Assembly: GCF_006494815.1 (NCBI RefSeq)
Contig: NZ_CP041091.1
Location: 4,354,501-4,418,500, forward strand
Direction: 5' to 3'
Source of the DNA: Nocardioides sambongensis
GTDB lineage: Bacteria > Actinomycetota > Actinomycetes > Propionibacteriales > Nocardioidaceae
DNA length: 64,000 nt
How positions within the stretch are numbered: the first letter of the stretch is position 1; each line of letters starts with the position of its first letter. Of the stretch, positions 1 through 8,917 are shown in pieces. The position numbers were made by a program, and so were the translations under genes. The notes beneath the pieces are model-generated. The model saw only the letters and a program-made list of their open reading frames with translations. It did no database searches and was not told where the DNA came from.

Positions 1-537
1 GGAGGTGTAGGTGAGCAGGGCGAGGTCGTCGGCCCGCACCTCGACGCTCGTCGGTGTGCTGCCCTGGTGCTCCTCGAGGAGCCCGCGGAGGTCACCCTCC
101 GCGGCGCTGAGCACCCGCTCGTCGTTGCGGGTCTGGAAGTCGGTGTCGGCCGCGGTGATCAGCCATCTCCCGTCCGCCACGGCCCGTGCCTCGGTCGCCA
201 ACGGGGCGCCGCAGACGATCCCGCTCGCCCCCGAGTCGTCGAGGATGCGGCGCAGCTCCTCACCCCGGTACATCGGGTTGAGCAGCACCGCCGCCGCACC
301 GATCCGCCAGAGGGCGAGGAGCGCCAGCGGATAGGCGGGCACGTTCTGCAGGTAGAGCCCGACGCGGTCGCCCTTGCCGACCCCTCGCTCCTGGAGGGCC
401 GCGGCGAGGGCGTCGGCGTGGCTGTCGAGCTGCTCGGCCGTCAGCCGGCCGTCGAAGTAGGTGAGCGCCACCTCGGTCGGGTCGCGGTCGACCCGGGCCC
501 GCCAGGCGTCGACGAGGGAGGGCTGGTCAACGGACAT
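1..537 (-). CDS. AMP-binding acyl-CoA synthetase, N-terminal part (cut by window edge)
   Basis: Only the first 179 codons lie in the window; the gene runs off the left edge. The translation begins MSVDQPSLVDAWRARV and shows the usual start of the ANL acyl-CoA synthetase superfamily: a TYFDGRLTAEQLD stretch, then GVGKGDRVGLYLQNVPAYP and AAVLLNPMYRGEEL. The P-loop should lie just beyond the edge. By family it would activate a carboxylic acid to its CoA thioester with ATP. It is the last visible gene of the minus-strand operon, and its ATG lies inside the 3' end of the cupin gene (11-nt overlap), which suggests translational coupling. The substrate cannot be read from this fragment. Confidence 0.8.
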   Translation of the reverse strand, partial: MSVDQPSLVDAWRARVDRDPTEVALTYFDGRLTAEQLDSHADALAAALQERGVGKGDRVGLYLQNVPAYPLALLALWRIGAAAVLLNPMYRGEELRRILDDSGASGIVCGAPLATEARAVADGRWLITAADTDFQTRNDERVLSAAEGDLRGLLEEHQGSTPTSVEVRADDLALLTYTS

Positions 538-1069
538 AGCGTTCAACGTAGTCGGCACCGAGTCCGACCTGTTGGTAGTGGCGTCGAGCCGCCTCGAGCT
601 TGGTGAAGACGTCCTCGTAGCCGACCGCGTTCCCGTCCGGGTCGACGTAGACGTAGGTCCCCGTGACATGGAAGAGCGTGATCATCTCGTCCACGTCGTC
701 GGGCACCACCAGGGTGTGGGTCTCGCCGGGTGGCTCGAAGGCGTAGCCGAAGGTCGTCGCCACCCAGTCGTGCTCGAGGTAATACCAACGGCCGCGGAGC
801 GGGAAGGCGTGCACCGGGCCGGCGTGTCGGTGGCGGGAGAGGACGCCGGCACGACGGACACGGAGAAGGTTGACGAAGTATCCCTGGGTCACCGACAGCA
901 ACAGCGGACGGAACGACACGCCCTCGGTCTGCGGAACCCAGAGCCGCTCGTCGCCCTCATCGAGTTCGAGGGCGCCGGTGATCACGAGGTCCTCGACTAT
1001 GTCGGCCGGTTGCTTGCCGCGGAACGGCTCGACGCCATTCGGTGTCGGCGGTCTGCTGGTGGTGGTCAC
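527..1069 (-). CDS. Cupin-fold dioxygenase, 2,4'-dihydroxyacetophenone dioxygenase family
   Basis: The protein has 180 aa, the normal length for this single-cupin family. His80 and His82 (RHRH), His87 and a PPGETH stretch ending in His118 supply the likely metal ligands, followed by VVPDDVDEMITLFHVTG and a YVDPDGNAVGYEDVFTK block typical of the family. The named member cleaves the C-C bond of an aryl ketone with O2, giving a carboxylic acid and formate; the substrate here is unknown. It overlaps the dehydrogenase upstream by 4 nt (ATGA) and the acyl-CoA ligase downstream, so oxidation followed by CoA activation is a plausible pairing. The family call is good; the reaction is inferred. Confidence 0.8.
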   Translation of the reverse strand: MTTTSRPPTPNGVEPFRGKQPADIVEDLVITGALELDEGDERLWVPQTEGVSFRPLLLSVTQGYFVNLLRVRRAGVLSRHRHAGPVHAFPLRGRWYYLEHDWVATTFGYAFEPPGETHTLVVPDDVDEMITLFHVTGTYVYVDPDGNAVGYEDVFTKLEAARRHYQQVGLGADYVERYVR

Positions 1070-2226
1070 GATGCCCTCCTCGGGGTCTGGCGCGGAAGTG
1101 CCTCCACCGCGGTCAGCGCGCGGACAACGGAGTCCGTGGTCGGCGCGGGAACGCAGTTGGCGACGTGGGGCGAGTTGGTGACGGCCATGGCGAGCCGCTG
1201 CAACACCTCATCTCCGACCGGGCCAGGGGAGAGGTCGACGTCGAGATCGTGGAGAGATTGCGGCAACTCCACCGCACCCAGGAGGGCGGCGACCTCGGCC
1301 AGGGACTCCGTATCTCCCTCGTGTGCTAACTGGACGAGCAACCCGTACGCCACGTGGTATCCGTGCAGGTGGCGGTCGGCCCCAGGGGTGATCATCAGGC
1401 CCCTCGTCAGGGCGTGCGCCATTGACAGACCGCCGTTTTCGAACGCCAGACCGGAGAGCAGTACGACGGCCTCGATCGTTCGTTCCAGTTCGGGTGACGG
1501 AGTGTCCCGCCCCAGAGACGCGAGTGCCTTCTCAGCATCCGCGACCAGGATGCTGCGGCATCCGGCGGCCACGATGCCTGCGACCGCCAGCGGCTCCTGA
1601 CCGGTGGTGGCCTTGCCTTGGGCGACTCGACATGCCCTGGCCTCGAAGTACTTCGCGAGGGCATCCCCGATGCCTGAACGGAGGAACCTGGGCGGAGCCG
1701 AGCAGATGATCTGGGTGTCCACCAGAACGAGTTCGGGGTTCATCGAGAGGTGCGGGGTGTCGACCAACAGGTGGTCCTCGTTGTACATCGCGATGACGCG
1801 GGACGTGGGCCCGTCGTTGGATGCGATGGTCGGCAGGGAAACCATCGCTGTTCGCAGCGCCCGGGATACGCCCTTGGCCAGGTCGAGAACCTTGCCCCCG
1901 CCGACTCCGACGACGGCGGACGGACGATCGGAGGCAGCATCTGACGCCAGGTGCTCGATGTGGCCCGGAGTCACCTCACCCTGGACTGCTCGCAACTGAT
2001 GGACGATTCCGCTCTTTTCGAGGCTCACCTCGATCCCGGGTCCGAGCCGGTCGAGGAGCGGAGCATCGACCAGCACGGTCACCCGGGAGTGCCGGGGCGC
2101 CAGGTGTGCGCCCAACTGTCCGAGCACGCCGGGACCCTGGACGTAGCGAGCCGGCGAGACGAAGGTCCGGCCGGGCAGTCCTACGATGCTGCCCGGATCC
2201 GGTGGAGGCGATGTCAGTGCTCCCAC
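1066..2226 (-). CDS. Iron-containing alcohol dehydrogenase, glycerol dehydrogenase-like
   Basis: A 386-aa NAD(P)-dependent polyol or alcohol dehydrogenase of the GldA-like class. Visible landmarks are the dinucleotide-binding VVGVGGGKVLDLAKG (about residues 105-119), SLPTIASNDGPTS (130-142), and candidate metal ligands Asp188 (GIGDALAKYFEA), His271 (SMAHALTRG) and His288 (LHGYHVAYG), in the same order as in glycerol dehydrogenases. It lies between the transketolase genes and the cupin gene with short overlaps on both sides. A small polyol or hydroxyketone substrate would suit the transketolase next door, but that is inference. The overlap with the transketolase C-subunit gene (2214-2226) fits an operon. 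Confidence 0.85.
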   Translation of the reverse strand: MGALTSPPPDPGSIVGLPGRTFVSPARYVQGPGVLGQLGAHLAPRHSRVTVLVDAPLLDRLGPGIEVSLEKSGIVHQLRAVQGEVTPGHIEHLASDAASDRPSAVVGVGGGKVLDLAKGVSRALRTAMVSLPTIASNDGPTSRVIAMYNEDHLLVDTPHLSMNPELVLVDTQIICSAPPRFLRSGIGDALAKYFEARACRVAQGKATTGQEPLAVAGIVAAGCRSILVADAEKALASLGRDTPSPELERTIEAVVLLSGLAFENGGLSMAHALTRGLMITPGADRHLHGYHVAYGLLVQLAHEGDTESLAEVAALLGAVELPQSLHDLDVDLSPGPVGDEVLQRLAMAVTNSPHVANCVPAPTTDSVVRALTAVEALPRQTPRRAS

Positions 2227-3203
2227 CGTCCCTCGACCGCCGCTGTCGTCAGGGAGGGGACATCGAGCCCGAACATGGCGTCCAGGTAGTCCTGGGAACC
2301 GCAGGGGTGGAACCGGTCTCGGAGGCCGATCCGGATGGTCGGTCGACCAGCCTCTCCCGCGTCGTACAGCTCCTCGAGCACCAGCGAGCCGAGACCACCG
2401 ATGCGCAGGTGGTTCTCCGCGGTGACCAAACGCTGCTTCGATGCTGCGAACTCGAGGACACCATCGCGATCGAACGGCTTGATGGTCGGCACGTGCAGGA
2501 CACCGACACTCACCCCGTGCTCTGCCGCACGGTCCGCGGCCTCCAGCGCGCGGGCAGTCATGAAGCCTGTGCTAATGATCCCCACGTCCGAACCGGCGCG
2601 CACCTCTCGCGCCTTTCCAATTCGGAAGTCGTATGTCGAGTCGTCGAGGACCACCGGTACCTTTCCGCGCAGATTTCGGATGTAGAAGGTGCCGGCCGTG
2701 CGCGCTGCCAGAGTGACAACCTGCCGCAGTTCGGTGGCGTCGCAAGGATCGATCACCGTGACATCGGGTATTGACCGCATCACGGCGAGGTCCTCCAGAG
2801 CCTGGTGGGTTCCGCCGTAGGGGTTCACCAGGCCCGGCGCACCGCCTATCACCTTCACGTCCGCCTTGCTGTGCGCGCACGCCACCGCCATGAAGTCCAA
2901 CGCGCGACGGGTCAGGAACGCGGCGTACGTCGCAGCGAAGGCGACCTTGCCGACCTTCGCGAGCCCCGCCGCGAGCATGATGGTGTTCTGTTCGGCGACA
3001 CCTGCGTTGAAGTAGCGATCGGGGTGGGCGTCCCGGAAGGGAAGGATGTCGCTGTAGCGACCCATGTCGGCGGTGATGCCGACGATCCGATCGTCGGTTC
3101 GGGCGAGTTCACGCAGCGTGTGACCGAACGGCGCGACCTCATAGGGGCCGACGACCTCGGCCACCTCGCCCATGCTGCCGGTGCGGTTGCCGGTCTCAAT
3201 CAC
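2214..3203 (-). CDS. Transketolase, C-terminal subunit (pyrimidine-binding and C domains)
   Basis: A 329-aa protein matching the second half of transketolase. The catalytic Glu of the pyrimidine-binding domain is Glu71 in NAGVAEQN; TYAAFLTRRALDF and the C-terminal ENHLRIGGLGSLV stretch are also typical. It would pair with the product of the adjacent upstream gene to make a heterotetramer carrying thiamine diphosphate at the subunit interface. The two reading frames overlap by 8 nt. Split transketolases usually serve specialised catabolic routes instead of the housekeeping pentose phosphate pathway; the two-carbon donor here is unknown. Confidence 0.88.
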   Translation of the reverse strand: MIETGNRTGSMGEVAEVVGPYEVAPFGHTLRELARTDDRIVGITADMGRYSDILPFRDAHPDRYFNAGVAEQNTIMLAAGLAKVGKVAFAATYAAFLTRRALDFMAVACAHSKADVKVIGGAPGLVNPYGGTHQALEDLAVMRSIPDVTVIDPCDATELRQVVTLAARTAGTFYIRNLRGKVPVVLDDSTYDFRIGKAREVRAGSDVGIISTGFMTARALEAADRAAEHGVSVGVLHVPTIKPFDRDGVLEFAASKQRLVTAENHLRIGGLGSLVLEELYDAGEAGRPTIRIGLRDRFHPCGSQDYLDAMFGLDVPSLTTAAVEGRWEH

Positions 3204-4032
3204 GTCGGTTCTCCTCCAGTTCGTCGATGAGTCGGTTCCATTCGTCGTCGGCGACCCGTACGAAGTGCGCTCGTTCGCGCGCGACGATCGTCGGCACGCC
3301 GCTGCCGGGGGTGGTGCGCATCACGATGACCTTGGGTCCGGGAAGGGGACGCAGCTCGTCGAAGGCCTCGACAAGTGCCGCGATGTCGTTGCCGTCCACC
3401 TCGCGCACCTGCCACCCGAAGGCCTGCCACTTGTCGGCAACCGGTTCGATGTCGAGGACCATCGGCCCATCGGCCTGAATCCCGTTGCAATCGACGATCG
3501 CCCACAGGTTGTCGAGCCGGAAGTTCGATGCCGACATTGCCGACTCCCAGGTGGACCCCTCTTGGAGCTCGCCGTCGGAGAGTTCCACCACCACCTTCGC
3601 GTCCGACCGGTCCAGTCGCAGACCGAGGGCCATCCCCACGCCTTGCCCGAGACCGTGGCCGAGGGACCCGCTCGTGATCTCGACGCCAGGGGTCTCGTCG
3701 AACGTGCTCATCGGGAGGGAGCTGCCGTTCAATGCATAGGTGGCCAGATCCTCTTCCGCGAGCACCCCGCACTCCGCGAGCGCGGAGTAGAGAGCGATGG
3801 AGTAGTGGCCGGTCGACATCACGAATCGGTCCCGGCCGGGGTCCTCAGGCCGTGCCGGGTCGTGCCGGAGTTCGCGGAAATACACCACCGCGAGCAGGTC
3901 GGCGATGCCCAAGCCCTGGGCGATGTAGCCCTCGCCCTTGTCGGCGGCCATGCGGAGCATCCGGCGTCGGAGCGAGTGGGCGCGCTGTTCGAGGTGTCGC
4001 ACCTCGACTTGCGTCGCGACACTGATGGTCAT
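3196..4032 (-). CDS. Transketolase, N-terminal subunit (diphosphate-binding domain)
   Basis: A 278-aa protein carrying the thiamine diphosphate/Mg domain. GSLGHGLG (about 122-129) and LSDGELQEGSTWE (151-163) are visible. The diphosphate motif normally written GDG...NN is here SDG (152-154) and CN (182-183): the metal-binding Asp and last Asn are kept while the outer positions vary. A clear ribosome-binding site (GAAAGGAACC) precedes ATG 4032. A 50-nt gap separates it from the SDR gene upstream, after which the operon continues. With the C-subunit it should transfer a ketol unit; the pathway is not identifiable from sequence alone. Confidence 0.87.
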   Translation of the reverse strand: MTISVATQVEVRHLEQRAHSLRRRMLRMAADKGEGYIAQGLGIADLLAVVYFRELRHDPARPEDPGRDRFVMSTGHYSIALYSALAECGVLAEEDLATYALNGSSLPMSTFDETPGVEITSGSLGHGLGQGVGMALGLRLDRSDAKVVVELSDGELQEGSTWESAMSASNFRLDNLWAIVDCNGIQADGPMVLDIEPVADKWQAFGWQVREVDGNDIAALVEAFDELRPLPGPKVIVMRTTPGSGVPTIVARERAHFVRVADDEWNRLIDELEENRRD

Positions 4033-4082
4033 CTGGTTCCTTTCGAGAGGGTGGGTGATCGGGAAGGAGTAGGGCTGGTCGT

Positions 4083-4865
4083 TCAGAAGAAGGTGCCGTC
4101 GACGACGGTGCCGCCGTCCACGGGCAGAACCACGCCGTTGACGTAGGAGGCCGCAGGCGAGGCGAGGAAGAGGACCGCGGCCGAGATCTCCGCGGGCTCA
4201 CCGAGTCTGCGCAGCGGGATGCGTCTCTTCATCTGCTCCTCGTCGAGCAGACCCTTCTGGAACCCCGACCGCATCATTGAGGTCTCGATGAACCCCGGTG
4301 CGACGGCATTGACCCGGATTCCGTCAGGCCCCCACTCCGCTGCGAGAGTTCGGGTGAGTCCGACCAGTCCGGTCTTCGCGGCGTTGTAGGCCGCCCGCTG
4401 AGGCATGCCGAGGGTCGAGCCCAGCGAGCCAAGGTTGATGACCGTCGGAGCGATCCCTCCGCGCAGCAGCGGGTGGGCCGCTCGCGCGCACCGGAAACTG
4501 CCGCTCAGGTTCACGTCGAGGGTCCGAGCCCAGGTCTCGGTGTCGAGGTCCTGGGTCGGGCTGCGAGCAATAATGCCTGCGTTGTTGACCAGCACGTCCA
4601 GTGAGCCGTCGGCCCAGTCGCGTACCTTGCCCATCAGCATGTCGACGGCGCCGTCGTCGGTGACGTCACAGGCCACCGTCAACACGTCGGCCTGGGGCCG
4701 GGTGGTGCGCAGCGACCGTCCCGACTCTGTCAACGCTTCGTCGGTCAGGTCACTCAGACAGACGCGGTAGCCGACGTCGGAGAGGGCCGCGGCCATGGAG
4801 AGGCCCAGGCCCTGGGCGCCTCCGGTCACCAGGGCAGTCCGGAGGCGTTCGGTTCGGTCAGGCAT
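4083..4865 (-). CDS. Short-chain dehydrogenase/reductase
   Basis: A 260-aa classical SDR. The cofactor motif is VTGGAQGLG (13-21), NNAG at 94-97, catalytic Tyr160 and Lys164 (YNAAK) after a Ser-rich LGSLGS loop, and the C-terminal GVVLPVDGGTV typical of FabG-like enzymes. An acidic residue (Asp39) after beta-2 suggests NAD rather than NADP. The gene overlaps tctA by 8 nt and opens the enzyme half of the operon. It probably oxidises or reduces a hydroxyl group of the imported compound; the substrate is not predictable. Confidence 0.85.
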   Translation of the reverse strand: MPDRTERLRTALVTGGAQGLGLSMAAALSDVGYRVCLSDLTDEALTESGRSLRTTRPQADVLTVACDVTDDGAVDMLMGKVRDWADGSLDVLVNNAGIIARSPTQDLDTETWARTLDVNLSGSFRCARAAHPLLRGGIAPTVINLGSLGSTLGMPQRAAYNAAKTGLVGLTRTLAAEWGPDGIRVNAVAPGFIETSMMRSGFQKGLLDEEQMKRRIPLRRLGEPAEISAAVLFLASPAASYVNGVVLPVDGGTVVDGTFF

Positions 4866-6384
4866 CGTGCACCTCGCGGGTCTCGGTCGTGGGTTCTTCC
4901 TGCAGGTTTGCGCGTTGGCGTTCCCGGCGCTGGCGTACGACAGCCACGACGACGGACAGTGCGGCGAGGGCGAGGATGCTTGCGGTGAGCGGCTGCAAGA
5001 GCCAACTGGCGCTGCCGTCGTTGTTGATCATCGCTCGGCGGAAGTTCTCCTCCGCGAGCGGACCGACGATGACCGCGATGAGAAGCGGGGCCAACGGGAA
5101 GCCGCCCTTGGTGAGCAGGTAGCCCACCACACCGGCCGTGATCGTGACGACGACGTCGAAGGTGCTGGTGCGGACGGCGTAGGAGCCGACCACGGAGAAC
5201 ACCAGGACGAGGGGCCACAGATAGGCGGCCGGCACCTGGATGATGCGCACCCACGCGCGGATTCCGACCAAGCCGATGCCGAGCATGCAGACATATGCGA
5301 GCGTCATCGCCAGGAACGATCCGAAGACGAGCTCTGGATTGCTGTCGAAAAGTCCAGGACCGGGCTGAACGCCTGCGATGAGCAAGGCGCCGAGCAGCAC
5401 CGCAGCCTGGGTGTTCCCAGGAATGCCCAGAGCGAATGTCGGGACCAGCGAACCCATGTTTGATGCGTTGTTCGCCGCCTCGGCCGCCGCGACACCGCGG
5501 GGATCGCCCTTGCCGAACTGCGAGCGGTCCTTCGCGAATCTTCTGGTCTCGTTGTAGGCCATGTAGCCACCGATGTCGCCGCCCACCCCGGGCAGCATCC
5601 CGGTGACGAATCCGATAGCGGTCGAGCCGGCGGTGGTGGGACCCAGAGCCCGGACCTCCCGCCTGGAGAGGCGGAACGCGCCGATGCGTTGCTTGATCTC
5701 CGATCCGATCTGCAGCTTCTCGATCTGGACCAGGGCCTCCGCGACACCGAACATCCCCACGAGAAGCGGGATCACCTGCACGCCGCCGGCGAGGTCACCG
5801 TTCCCGAAGGTGAGTCGGGGGAATCCCGCGATCGGGTCGAACCCAATCGAGACCACCAGGAGGCCGATTCCAGCACTCACGAAACCCCGCGCCATGGAGG
5901 CGTCCCCTCCGATGGAGGCGATGATGGTGAGGGCGAGAACAGCGATTGCGAAGTACTCCGGCGAACCGAAATTCAGCGCGTAGTCCGCCAGGACCGGCGA
6001 GAACAGCGACAGCAGGACGGTTCCGATCAGTCCTCCGACAACGCTGGCGAATAGGGAGATCGTGAGTGCCTGCCCCGCACGCCCGGACTGTGCCATCGGG
6101 AAGCCGTCGAGCGACGTGGCGGCCGACGAGGGCGTGCCAGGTGTTCTGATAAGTACGGCTGGGATCGCTCCGGCGTAGCAGGCCCCGTTGTAGATCCCGA
6201 GGAGCAGGACCAGGCCTGTCAACGGGTCGAGGCTGAAAGCGAAGGGGAGGAAGAGCGCCATACCGACAGTGGCGGACAGGCCAGGGATGGCGCCCACAGC
6301 GATGCCGATCAGCACCCCCAGCGGGATCATGATCAGCACGCTGCCGTCGAGAAGGCCCTCCAGGCCTTGAGTCCATCCGCTCAC
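4858..6384 (-). CDS. tctA: Tripartite tricarboxylate transporter, large permease TctA
   Basis: A 508-aa, very hydrophobic protein. It shows the family landmarks GAIPGLSATVGMALFLPF near the N-terminus, YNGACYAGAIPAVLIRTPG, and later GMLPGVGGDIGGYMAYNETR and LGIPGNTQAAVLLGALLIAG. TctA is the major membrane subunit of TTT secondary importers that take up carboxylates with a periplasmic-type binding protein. It is followed by the SDR gene (8-nt overlap) and preceded by tctB (4-nt overlap), so import and metabolism are transcriptionally linked. Confidence 0.93.
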   Translation of the reverse strand: MSGWTQGLEGLLDGSVLIMIPLGVLIGIAVGAIPGLSATVGMALFLPFAFSLDPLTGLVLLLGIYNGACYAGAIPAVLIRTPGTPSSAATSLDGFPMAQSGRAGQALTISLFASVVGGLIGTVLLSLFSPVLADYALNFGSPEYFAIAVLALTIIASIGGDASMARGFVSAGIGLLVVSIGFDPIAGFPRLTFGNGDLAGGVQVIPLLVGMFGVAEALVQIEKLQIGSEIKQRIGAFRLSRREVRALGPTTAGSTAIGFVTGMLPGVGGDIGGYMAYNETRRFAKDRSQFGKGDPRGVAAAEAANNASNMGSLVPTFALGIPGNTQAAVLLGALLIAGVQPGPGLFDSNPELVFGSFLAMTLAYVCMLGIGLVGIRAWVRIIQVPAAYLWPLVLVFSVVGSYAVRTSTFDVVVTITAGVVGYLLTKGGFPLAPLLIAVIVGPLAEENFRRAMINNDGSASWLLQPLTASILALAALSVVVAVVRQRRERQRANLQEEPTTETREVHDA

Positions 6385-6860
6385 AGGACCCGCCCTCCGA
6401 TCTGAATTCCGGGCAAGGGAACCTCGAGCCCGTAGCGGAACAGTGCGTAGACGCCCACGGCAAGCAGGAGGGCCGCGGGCACCAGAAGAACGAGTCGTCG
6501 CAGCCCGACGAGGTACATCTCGACCAGGAGGAAGAGGAATGTCGCCGTCGGAAAGCCCATCGGCTCGATGGCAAGCACGTAGGCGAGGGCCAGCAAGGCG
6601 GTGACGGCGACCCTGGTCAATCCTGCTCCCCGGGGCATCGAGTCATGCGGCTCGCGCCGCCAGACCAGCCACGCCGAGGCGACCAGGAGCACGATTCCGG
6701 CCAACTGCGGCAAGAAGGCCGGCCCCGGGTCGTTGTCCAGCCGACCGGCAGGGATGTCGGAAGCCACGATCAGCGCGGCGACACCGAGGAGCAGGGTGAG
6801 CAGCGGCGGCACCCAGGAGCCCCGGGCGCCGACCGTGCTCGGATCGGTCGTGGTGCTCAC
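6381..6860 (-). CDS. tctB: Tripartite tricarboxylate transporter, small permease TctB
   Basis: A 159-aa protein with four predicted transmembrane segments and the usual TctB length. The N-terminal helix (about 17-35) is followed by a DNDPGPAFLPQLAG loop, which is characteristic of the family. It sits between tctC and tctA with 4-nt overlaps on each side, the standard gene order C-B-A. Confidence 0.88.
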   Translation of the reverse strand: MSTTTDPSTVGARGSWVPPLLTLLLGVAALIVASDIPAGRLDNDPGPAFLPQLAGIVLLVASAWLVWRREPHDSMPRGAGLTRVAVTALLALAYVLAIEPMGFPTATFLFLLVEMYLVGLRRLVLLVPAALLLAVGVYALFRYGLEVPLPGIQIGGRVL

Positions 6861-7864
6861 GAGTCTTCCGAGAGTCCCAGCTCGTCGAGCAGGCCGCCGT
6901 AGCGCTCGTACTCGCTCTTGAGGTAGCCGGTGAAGTCATCGGCATCGAGGTAGGAGCCGTTGCTATTCTGCGACTCGAGGAACTCCTGGAACTCCTCGCT
7001 CGCGTATGCTTTGCCGAAGCACTCGTCGAGGATGTCGACGACCTCGTCGGGGGTGTCGGCCGGCGCAGCCAGTCCGTAGATGGAGCCGCCCTCGACGTCG
7101 ATCCCCTCCTCTTGGAGGGTCGGGGTGTCCGGCAGCGCGTCGATGCGCTCTTCGCCGGCCACAGCGAGGGGGAGCAGGTCGCCGGACTCGACCTGGCCGA
7201 TGACGTTCGACGCGTTGGAGACCAGGACGTCCACCTCGCCGCCGAGCACGGCGGGAATGGCCTCGGCGTCACCGGTGAACGGGACGTTCACGAGCTGGCC
7301 GGAAACGCCGGCGGTGCGGGCAACGTCCTGGAAGGTGATCGCGTAGGGGCTGGCGGGACCCGATGTCGCGATTCTGATCCGCTCGCCGGATTCGGCCGCC
7401 TCGATGACATCAGCCATCGACTGGTACGGAGAGTCCGGGCGGACGAAGAACCCGTGCGGGTCGAGGATGAAACGCAGCACCGGGGCGAAGTCCTCGTAGG
7501 TGACGTCGGAGAGACCCATGTGCTCGAGGGCGCTGATCTCGGTCGGTGTGGTGCCCAGGGTGTAGCCGTCCGGCTCGGCGCGCCGTACGGCGTCGAGGGC
7601 GATGGCTCCCGACCCTCCGGGCTGGTTGCTGATGATGATGTTCGTGTCGCAGGTTTCCTCGGCGGCGGCCGCCAGGGCCCGGGTGTTGACGTCGGTGGAC
7701 CCGCCCGCGTCGAAGCCGATGATGATCTCGATCGTCTCCTCGGGGAAGTCTGCGGAGCCGGTCTCAGCCTCGGCGCCGCACGCGGAGAGTGCGAGAACCG
7801 AGGTGGTGGCGAGGGCAGCCACCGCGCGTCCGTGTGTGCTTCGAGAGATCCGTCGGGTCGTCAT
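6857..7864 (-). CDS. tctC: Tripartite tricarboxylate transporter substrate-binding lipoprotein TctC
   Basis: A 335-aa binding protein. The start at ATG 7864 is chosen because it follows GGGAGG by a proper spacing and gives a twin-Arg-flanked lipoprotein signal ending in LALSAC with the lipidated Cys at 29; a longer open frame upstream is not needed. The mature part has IIIGFDAGGSTDVNTRALA and NQPGGSGAIALDAV, both standard in Bug/TctC proteins. It is the first gene of the minus-strand operon and faces the IclR gene across a short regulatory region. Confidence 0.92.
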   Translation of the reverse strand: MTTRRISRSTHGRAVAALATTSVLALSACGAEAETGSADFPEETIEIIIGFDAGGSTDVNTRALAAAAEETCDTNIIISNQPGGSGAIALDAVRRAEPDGYTLGTTPTEISALEHMGLSDVTYEDFAPVLRFILDPHGFFVRPDSPYQSMADVIEAAESGERIRIATSGPASPYAITFQDVARTAGVSGQLVNVPFTGDAEAIPAVLGGEVDVLVSNASNVIGQVESGDLLPLAVAGEERIDALPDTPTLQEEGIDVEGGSIYGLAAPADTPDEVVDILDECFGKAYASEEFQEFLESQNSNGSYLDADDFTGYLKSEYERYGGLLDELGLSEDS

Positions 7865-7917
7865 GGTGCCTCCCTGGGTGATGCGAGCCGGCGGCAGCGG
7901 TGCCACCGGTCTCGAGT

Positions 7918-7947
7918 ATTCCGGATTCCGGATATAAGATCCGGAAT
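7918..7947. promoter_or_regulatory. Likely IclR operator between tctC and the iclR-type gene
   Basis: A perfect 9-bp inverted repeat, ATTCCGGAT (7925-7933) and ATCCGGAAT (7939-7947), separated by 5 bp, lies in the divergent gap. A third overlapping copy of ATTCCGGAT occupies 7918-7926, giving a direct repeat as well. The spacer contains TATAAG, which could be a -10 element for the plus-strand regulator gene. A single palindrome in a divergent promoter next to an IclR gene is the normal arrangement for local control; binding is inferred. Confidence 0.65.
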
Positions 7948-8006
7948 GCGGTTGAGTGTGGCCGTGGTTACATCCAGTTGTCAAGGACGAAAGGTCGTGC
8001 GGCGTG

Positions 8007-8792
8007 ATGTTCGAACCCGGTGTGGAGGTGGATCCGAAGAACCATGTCGCCTCGGTGGTGAAGGCAGTTCGCCTCCTGGAGCTGTTCACGGACGGTGAGC
8101 CGTCACTGTCCTTCGGGCAACTCGTGGAACTGAGCGGTTTCTCCCGTACAACGACCCATCGGTTGCTGGGCACGTTGGAACTCGTGGGCTGGGTCGACCG
8201 TTCTGGAGATCGGTACCGATTGGCGCTCCGGGTGTTCCGGTTGGGCTCCACTGCGGTGAGCGGCATTCAGTTGCGGCACGAAGCGAGTCACGTGATGTCC
8301 GAGTTGGCGGCCGAACACGGCGAGGACGTCTACCTGGTGGTGCCTGACGGCCCACGGGCGGTGTGTCTGGAGCGCATCGAAGGTCGTACCCCCGTGCATG
8401 TCATGGTGCTCGATATCGGGAAGTCCCTGCCGCTCTTCGTTGGCGGCGGGCCGGTCGCACTCCTGACAGCAAGGGAGAACGACCTGTTGCCGGCTCTGCT
8501 GGCGTCCGGCCCGTGCGTCGCGCCGGACGGACATGTCGTGTCCCACGACGAAATCCGGCGCCGGATCGACGAGACAAGAAGCCTGGGTTACTCGCGGAGC
8601 ATGGAGGACGTGACGCAGGGGGTGGGGGCGTTCGGCGCCGCTATCCGGAATGCCCAGGGGTTTGCAATCGGCGCGATCAGCCTCGGCGCGCTGAAGTCCA
8701 CGCTGGAGGAACGGGAGGCCGAGTTGAGCACTGCCTTGGTGGCGGCAGCGGACCGTATCTCGGCTCGGATGGGATGGGTTCCCCCCTCGTGA
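8007..8792 (+). CDS. IclR-family transcriptional regulator
   Basis: A 261-aa regulator. An N-terminal winged helix-turn-helix (LSFGQLVELSGFSRTTTHRL) is followed by the effector domain with HVMVLDIGKSLPLFVGGGPVALL and a C-terminal GVGAFGAAIRNAQG block. ATG 8007 was chosen because an AAGGACGAAAGG stretch precedes it; GTG 8004 is equally possible. It is divergent from the TctC operon and presumably senses the imported substrate or a metabolite. It ends at a bidirectional hairpin shared with typA. Confidence 0.88.
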   Translation: MFEPGVEVDPKNHVASVVKAVRLLELFTDGEPSLSFGQLVELSGFSRTTTHRLLGTLELVGWVDRSGDRYRLALRVFRLGSTAVSGIQLRHEASHVMSELAAEHGEDVYLVVPDGPRAVCLERIEGRTPVHVMVLDIGKSLPLFVGGGPVALLTARENDLLPALLASGPCVAPDGHVVSHDEIRRRIDETRSLGYSRSMEDVTQGVGAFGAAIRNAQGFAIGAISLGALKSTLEEREAELSTALVAAADRISARMGWVPPS

Positions 8793-8866
8793 CGGTCACG
8801 TCCTCGGGTGCCTGGCTCCCGAGGGTCCCGCGCCGCCTACTTGTTCGCCTCGCAGAAGACGAACGA

Positions 8867-8899
8867 ATGACCCCGCCCAAATGTTGTGGGCGGGGTCAT
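8867..8899. terminator. Bidirectional hairpin terminator between iclR and typA
   Basis: A 13-bp perfect stem beginning ATGACCCCGCCCA with a 7-nt loop (8880-8886) lies between two convergent genes. It lacks a strong T-tract, as is common in high-GC actinobacteria. Confidence 0.7.
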
Positions 8900-8917
8900 C
8901 ATGTGCGCGGGGGCGGG

